DNA of 64,000 nt from Citrus sinensis (lineage: Eukaryota; Streptophyta; Magnoliopsida; Sapindales; Rutaceae). This document shows, in pieces, positions 59,024-64,000 of this stretch. A model generated the notes under the pieces. It did not search any database, had not been told where the DNA came from, and saw nothing but the letters and a program-made list of their open reading frames with translations. The position numbers and the translations under genes are program-made. How positions within the stretch are numbered: position 1 is the stretch's first letter; each line of letters starts with the position of its first letter. The stretch lies in contig NC_068557.1 in assembly GCF_022201045.2 (NCBI RefSeq), positions 30,667,501-30,731,500 of the forward strand. The letters are read 5' to 3'.

Positions 59024-61016
59024 CTAAACAATCACCCAATCAGAATCACAAAACTCCTGTTCTTCGGTTGTAGTCATGGATGCTCTAAGATTTTCTTCTT
59101 CTTTTACAATTCCATGGAGATTCTGTGTTATTGTCTTCATCATTGAATAATATGGCTGAACCTGTCCCGAATATGTAATATGAGCCTGTTGCCGTCTTGA
59201 TATCGGCAGAGCAATTGCCGTAGCTTCCAGATAATCGTTAATATTTTTCTGACAGAAACAAGAGACGAGAGAAAATATGTCACAGAGTATTGTATGTGAA
59301 TTAACTTCAGAAGAAAGAGACTTGATGCTTATATATATATATTGTTAGAAAGAGAGAGTCTTACTTCCAACTCTGGATCCTCTTCCACTAAGCGACTGCA
59401 AAGATAATCCTCATAGTTTTTCTAATAGAAAAAATAAAGAAGAGGAAAAATATTCAGTCAAATGTAAGCAAATTAACTTCAGAAGAGAAAACTTAATTGT
59501 AATTCTTCAAGTGTTTTTTTTTTTCCCCTCAAAATTCTAAATATTTTCTCTATTTGGTGGAAAGAGAGGTAGTCTTACTTCCAATCTTTGACCCTGTAAG
59601 ACAGAGCGGTCTTCATTATGTGAGATGTCTCCTGCAATAGTGTCATCTGAGAAACCAAATATGGCAGTGTTAAGTTGTATGGGAATAGCTACTTTGCTCT
59701 ATGACAATCACATTGATTGGCCAAAAGCAAATTAAAGTCGCAACTTTTTTGGGATGGTGTTTCTGCGTGCAAACTGTGCAAGTGATAAAAATTTATATAA
59801 GACACAGAGTACATTACTTTGGTCAACCCACAATCAGTAAATCACAATACATTCACTCATAAAAATCTGATGTGATGAAAATTTACCCCTAACAGAATTA
59901 CTCGAAAATGCAAGGGCAAGAGAAACAGTAAATCGTAGGTGTAAACGATTTGACTTACAGGAAGAATAACAAAGAGAAGACTTATCACCAGTTTTGTAAA
60001 GACACAGAATGGGGTAATTTCAATACAAAGCTCAAACAGACGCTAAGAAGGCACGGTGAAATATGTCAACAAACAGCAAAGGGAAAGATTAAAACTATTA
60101 CCAGGTGATGCTGTTGAGGGATCAGCAGGAGTGACTTCAACATCCAGAGCCAGACTTTCACAGGATTCAGTAGAATGATCAGAATAAGAAGGCAGAGGAC
60201 TGGAGATATAAGAAGATGCATCTTTAGTGTTATTGCTCTCTTCCTCATTTAGAGAAACAACATCTGACATCTCATGCTGAAGCAGCTTATCCTCTTCAAG
60301 GTTATTGCCCTCTTCCTCTTTAGGGAAAACTACTACAGACGTCTCGTGCTGAAAATGCTTTTCCTCAACAAGATTTTCATTGTCAATCACCTCTGACTTC
60401 GCAAAAGCCCCAGCAGAGGATGTGCAGCGCAAATGATATTCCTTTTCACGATGGTCGTTATCAGTGTGTATGTTTGAAGAATCGGAGTCCCCGACATCAA
60501 TTTCAGAAGCTGGCTCTTTCTCTGTACTCGCCGAAGGCAAGAAGTGATCTTCTTCCACCAAATCCCGGCAATATTGCATTACGGTCTGTAACTGGTTTGA
60601 AACAGCAGTCAGTTCCTGTCAAGAGCGGAATCAATTTCGTGAGAGACTGTCATGATACTTTCATTATCCCTCCATTTTTATGACAGAATGATCGGCTACT
60701 TCATTAGGGATGATGTAAGAATTCATGCACGCGCACAATAGGACATAAATTTAAGACTCTCATAGAAGATCAAAGAAGAAGTTTTTGACATTCATTTTCT
60801 TTTTACTGAAAATATGAACCACTTTGGGATTCTTTCTATCGAGAGAAAGCAGTACATGGCAAGAACACATAAAAGAAAATAATCTCATACGAAAAAGGTT
60901 AAAAGGGAAGAATAACCCGATACCTGACGCGCAGCAACATCAACTTCCGAAAACAAATCTTCAAACTTCTGGACAATGTTACCAAGCCAGGATGTTCCTT
61001 CGCCGCCGTCATCCAT
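59024..61016 (-). CDS. Acidic plant protein of unknown function, five exons
   Basis: Exons 61016-60924, 60615-60102, 59646-59579, 59421-59365, 59248-59024; 318 residues. I do not know its function. The N-terminus MDDGGEGTSWLGNIVQKFED resembles a conserved plant family of uncharacterised proteins. Exon 2 is long, acidic and Ser-rich, with three related segments (LVEEDHFLPSAS; LVEEKHFQHETS; LEEDKLLQHEMS). Exons 4 and 5 begin with similar peptides, KNYEDYL and KNINDYL, and both short exons end in L-E before GTAAGA, suggesting small exon duplication. The C-terminus is basic then acidic, ending EFCDSDWVIV. It looks mostly disordered, with no signal peptide or membrane segment. Confidence 0.75.
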
Positions 61017-62400
61017 AGGGAACAAATTCAACCACACTCTGCCATAAGATACAAAAGAAGATGATAAGTACTTCACCACCAGGTTGGCGGTGTACAAACA
61101 ACTGTAACAGATATAGCCTCAGCAATAAAATAAGCAAAGGCTTTAGATTGTTTGAAAATCAATAAGCAACAATTCTTCACTGATTCCAGAATCAGTCAGT
61201 ATTTCGTTTCTCGCCGTCCTATTATTGTCATAGGCAGAATTGATGTTGATTTAAATCGGAGAAACTAACACAAAAGGAAGCCAAATTATGAACAAATGGA
61301 AGAGCTAAAAACTCCAAACGAACAAGACAGAGCCACGCTATGAACGAACAAATTATACACGCATAAACTTTAAAGTTCTGACAGCTTACGGGTTGCAAGA
61401 ACTGATACCCAGAAACTAAAAGAGAAGTTAAGAAAGAGTGACAGAATTAATAGTAGTGAAAGTGAAAGTGAGTTTTGAAAATGCTTGGTGTCCGTATCCT
61501 ATTCAATTTCGAATCAGGCTTTTGTTCTGCCTTTTCCTTTGCTGAGTCATTCAACACTTTGAGTTTGTCAGTAGTTTCATAAAAAAATACGGTACAATCT
61601 AAGCGAACCGGATACTAAATTAACAACCGGTTTAGTTTCTGTCCACCTTTTTCTCCCTATTCGTTACTAATTGATACTGCCCCCTCGATTTATTAGGAGA
61701 TTTATTTGCCTGGTTAGATTCAAATAATTGGGTATGATGAAAAAGAGAGGAAAAAAAAAATTCTACGCGCTTAAAATAAATTATTTTGTTAAATAAATAA
61801 CCTGCCACATAATTAATAAGAAAAAAAAAGTACTCAAATCATTTTAATGGCGATTTAGCTATAGTTTTTTAGTTTTTAGTAATTAACAACTTTTATCTAT
61901 GAAACACACTTAATTTTTTCTCCATCAGATCACTTATCATATATTTGTGGAGCAGAAATTCACTAAAAATTTGGAAGAGAAACTTTTTTTTTGGGGGGGG
62001 GGGGGGGGGGGGGGGTTAAGTATCGGACAAATCCAAATTTTTATTATAAATACTCAATTCACACAAAATATTAATTAAAATGTGAAAAGAATGATGGTTA
62101 ATTAGTTTCTCATAATACTCGTAAAAATTGAAGGAATACGAGCTTTTTAGGAGAGAGATATTGACTGCTATTGGATTTAATTGCATGAACAGGAACTGCT
62201 CAGTTAGTGCGGTAGGGAAGTAGTGCAGGGACAATCATTATCCAAGGGGACAATTAGTGCCTCCACACCTTGTATAGCTTTGGTATTTATTACTCATGAT
62301 ATACAATTTTTGTCATCAGTTACTGCACAAGAAATGCAAATTTCTTCCTAGAATCAGCAATTATCAAATTGCTATAGAATTGCATGCCGGATTGAAGGTT
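61017..62400. other. Promoter and intergenic region
   Basis: Upstream side of the acidic-protein gene (leader intron possible) and 3' flank of the ARM-repeat gene. Contains a 23-base G run listed separately. No gene. Confidence 0.4.
61993..62015 (+). repeat. Poly-G run, 23 bases
   Basis: Nine T then about 23 uninterrupted G. Long G runs are rare in AT-rich plant DNA and can form quadruplexes; the exact length in an assembly is often unreliable. Confidence 0.85.
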
Positions 62401-63250
62401 TTAGTAAGGCAAGCTCTTACAACTTGTGCTAATTACCAAGGACTTGAGCTTGGAGGAATCAGCAGCAGCGTTAGCTCTTCTTGTTATCATTTCCAAATTC
62501 TTATGAAGACTTTGCTGCACCAAATTCTTCATCATTTTCTTCCCCTCTTGGGCCTCTCTTGGACTAACAGGCGACCCAATTGAAACTCTTCTTGTTTGAG
62601 GCCCGGAATGAGGCCCCATCTTAGCTTGCCTTTCATCCTTAAACCATTGCAATAATTTCGAAGCCCTCCTTTGTGCTAAAGGGCTACCCAATAAGGCTAG
62701 TTGTAGACTCACGTGAACAATTCCTGACTTGGCCATTTTATCTCTTTGTTCTGAGCTTTGATGAGCCAAAATCATCAAAATGTAAGCTGACAATTCTTGA
62801 CACTTGGGTTTCTCTTCCCATGTCAAAATCTCTATCAAACTTTCAGGCACTAACGGACTATCCTCCATGGCTTTCTTTCCCGTTGATGTTACCACCAAGT
62901 TCCCTAATGTTGCCAGGGATTTTTCTGAAAGACGTTCCTTCATTGAACAAAGCTTCAGGAGGGTGTGAACCACCCCATTTGAGACCATAGGTCTAGCATT
63001 GTCCAAAACTGCAGAGAGATTGTACAATGCTCCAATGCATAACTCTTTAGTTTCAACACTTGATCCTGATTCAAGAATACCAACTAGAAATGGCAGAATT
63101 TCGGACGATGAAAGAGGGATGTGTGTGTTTGCTAGAGAAGACAACGACAGTAGCAGTTCCCCAAATTCGTGTCTTGTTGATTCATCAACTGCATCAACAT
63201 TCTTTGGTAGTTTTGTCAAGATTCCTGCCTCTACCATAATCGCCTTGTTC
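62401..63250 (-). CDS. ARM-repeat protein, PUB-ARM-like, last exon (partial)
   Basis: C-terminal 850 bp of a gene whose 5' part lies beyond the window. The exon opens after an acceptor at 63252-63251 with [19 protein letters not shown] and ends KSLPY-stop at 62401. It holds several armadillo repeats ([77 protein letters not shown]) and a basic tail ([14 protein letters not shown]). The arrangement resembles the C-terminus of plant U-box ARM ubiquitin ligases, but no U-box is seen here, so an ARM-only protein is equally possible. 63251-64000 shows no further exon and is probably intron. Confidence 0.8.
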
Positions 63251-64000
63251 CTGATCAAAGTATAAAAAATAAATAAATAAAAGTTAGGAACAAAATTGAA
63301 GCACTAAATGGTTGACTTATGATCAAAAAATAAAAGCAAAATTTAAATCAACAAATATTGACTTTGAAATCCCAGTTGATTAATTGTAGTAATACGAAAA
63401 TTCAATAGTCCATAAGGTAGATGAACCAAAAAGTACAACATTATTGCTGGGTAATTAACAACCCAATAAAATAAAGAAGTTGGGGAATGAGAAATCAAGG
63501 ATTTGGATCTGATTTGAAAGGTGAAGGTCGGCAAATTATTTGTTTATTGTGTAAATGAAGATCATGAGGAATCTCATCATGCAACTGCACTAAATATTTT
63601 TGTCGGGCTGTAATTATTTTCTTATTAGAGACAAAATATCAACAGCCAAAGTTGGCAAATATAATTGTCTGCCGACTCTTGTTGCGGCAATTGGTGCTTA
63701 GTGGACAGTCAGCACACCATGCGGCCAACTGATTCATGCACATTTTTGCTTAATAATTTGTTTAGGAAAGCCTTTGCCTTGACACTGGATCTTTCATTTG
63801 TAAAGGGTTTTGTAGACTTTTGGTTTGGAATGTTTGGTTATTCCTTAACTATTATTGAAGATATATTAGTGAAGAAAGCAAAAAATTTGGTACTTTTGCA
63901 TATTGCAAAAAAACATTGGTACTTGCGGTACTCAATGTCCTTAATATACGTTAAATTCAACAAGTTAAATTCTGCATATTATTACATAAGTTATTTGCCT
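63251..64000. other. Intron or upstream sequence of the ARM gene
   Basis: AT-rich with no exon recognised on the minus strand; taken as intron because the downstream exon starts at a good splice acceptor in mid-protein. Confidence 0.5.

Noticed and set aside
1-64000. CRISPR arrays, bacterial operons, riboswitches, intact tRNA genes
   Set aside because: The window is plant nuclear DNA. The tandem arrays lack the repeat-spacer design, and the only tRNA-like boxes found belong to the SINE.

Overview
This window is nuclear DNA from a flowering plant, most likely a eudicot. Genes are split by AT-rich introns with GT..AG borders, intergenic DNA is AT-rich, and the gene families are plant-specific (CHUP1-like, trichome birefringence-like, papain-type SAG39-like proteases, plastid bL34). 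The repeats are also typical of plants: hAT MITEs, a tRNA-derived SINE, a Helitron, a Mutator-like element and a chloroplast rRNA insertion. A Citrus-like genome is my guess from overall resemblance; nothing here proves it. Exon models were built by hand from protein frames and splice sites. Every complete model sums to a multiple of three.

Layout. 0.9-3.2 kb: GDSL esterase/lipase (+). 4.2-8.5 kb: a repeat island with a 5'-truncated L1-type LINE, a GC-rich two-length tandem array, an unassigned protein-like fragment, and a rearranged plastid rRNA insertion with two copies of 4.5S rRNA in opposite orientations. 9.2-9.8 kb: hAT-type MITE. 10.4-12.4 kb: phospholipase A1-II (-). 12.4-22.3 kb: gene-poor, with a SINE that has a perfect 14-bp target duplication, a clean hAT MITE and an older SINE copy. 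22.3-26.0 kb: CHUP1-like protein (+). 26.6-29.0 kb: Lin0512-family protein (+). 29.5-31.8 kb: TBL-type acyltransferase (-) whose 3' end is tandemly duplicated. 34.3-35.0 kb: probable small Helitron holding an LTR remnant. 36.6-37.3 kb: solo LTR with 5-bp target duplication. 39.1-40.6 kb: plastid ribosomal protein bL34 (+). 41.6-48.7 kb: tandem cluster of three papain-like cysteine proteases (-). 49.0-52.1 kb: complete-ended Mutator-like element carrying a two-exon DUF1985 gene between two arrays of hairpin-forming repeats. 53.6-58.1 kb: 13-exon CofD/YvcK-like protein (-). 59.0-61.0 kb: acidic protein of unknown function (-). 62.4-63.25 kb: last exon of an ARM-repeat (PUB-ARM-like) protein (-), cut by the window edge.

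The genes do not form a pathway; only the protease cluster is a functional group, formed by local duplication. The most unusual object is the Mutator-like element at 49,019-52,126. It has about 120-bp inverted ends, an exact 9-bp target duplication, a spliceable DUF1985 gene and flanking hairpin arrays with 54-bp and 44-bp periods. Second is the GC-rich array (spacings of about 155 and 304 bp) abutting the truncated LINE. Third is the scrambled plastid rRNA insertion.
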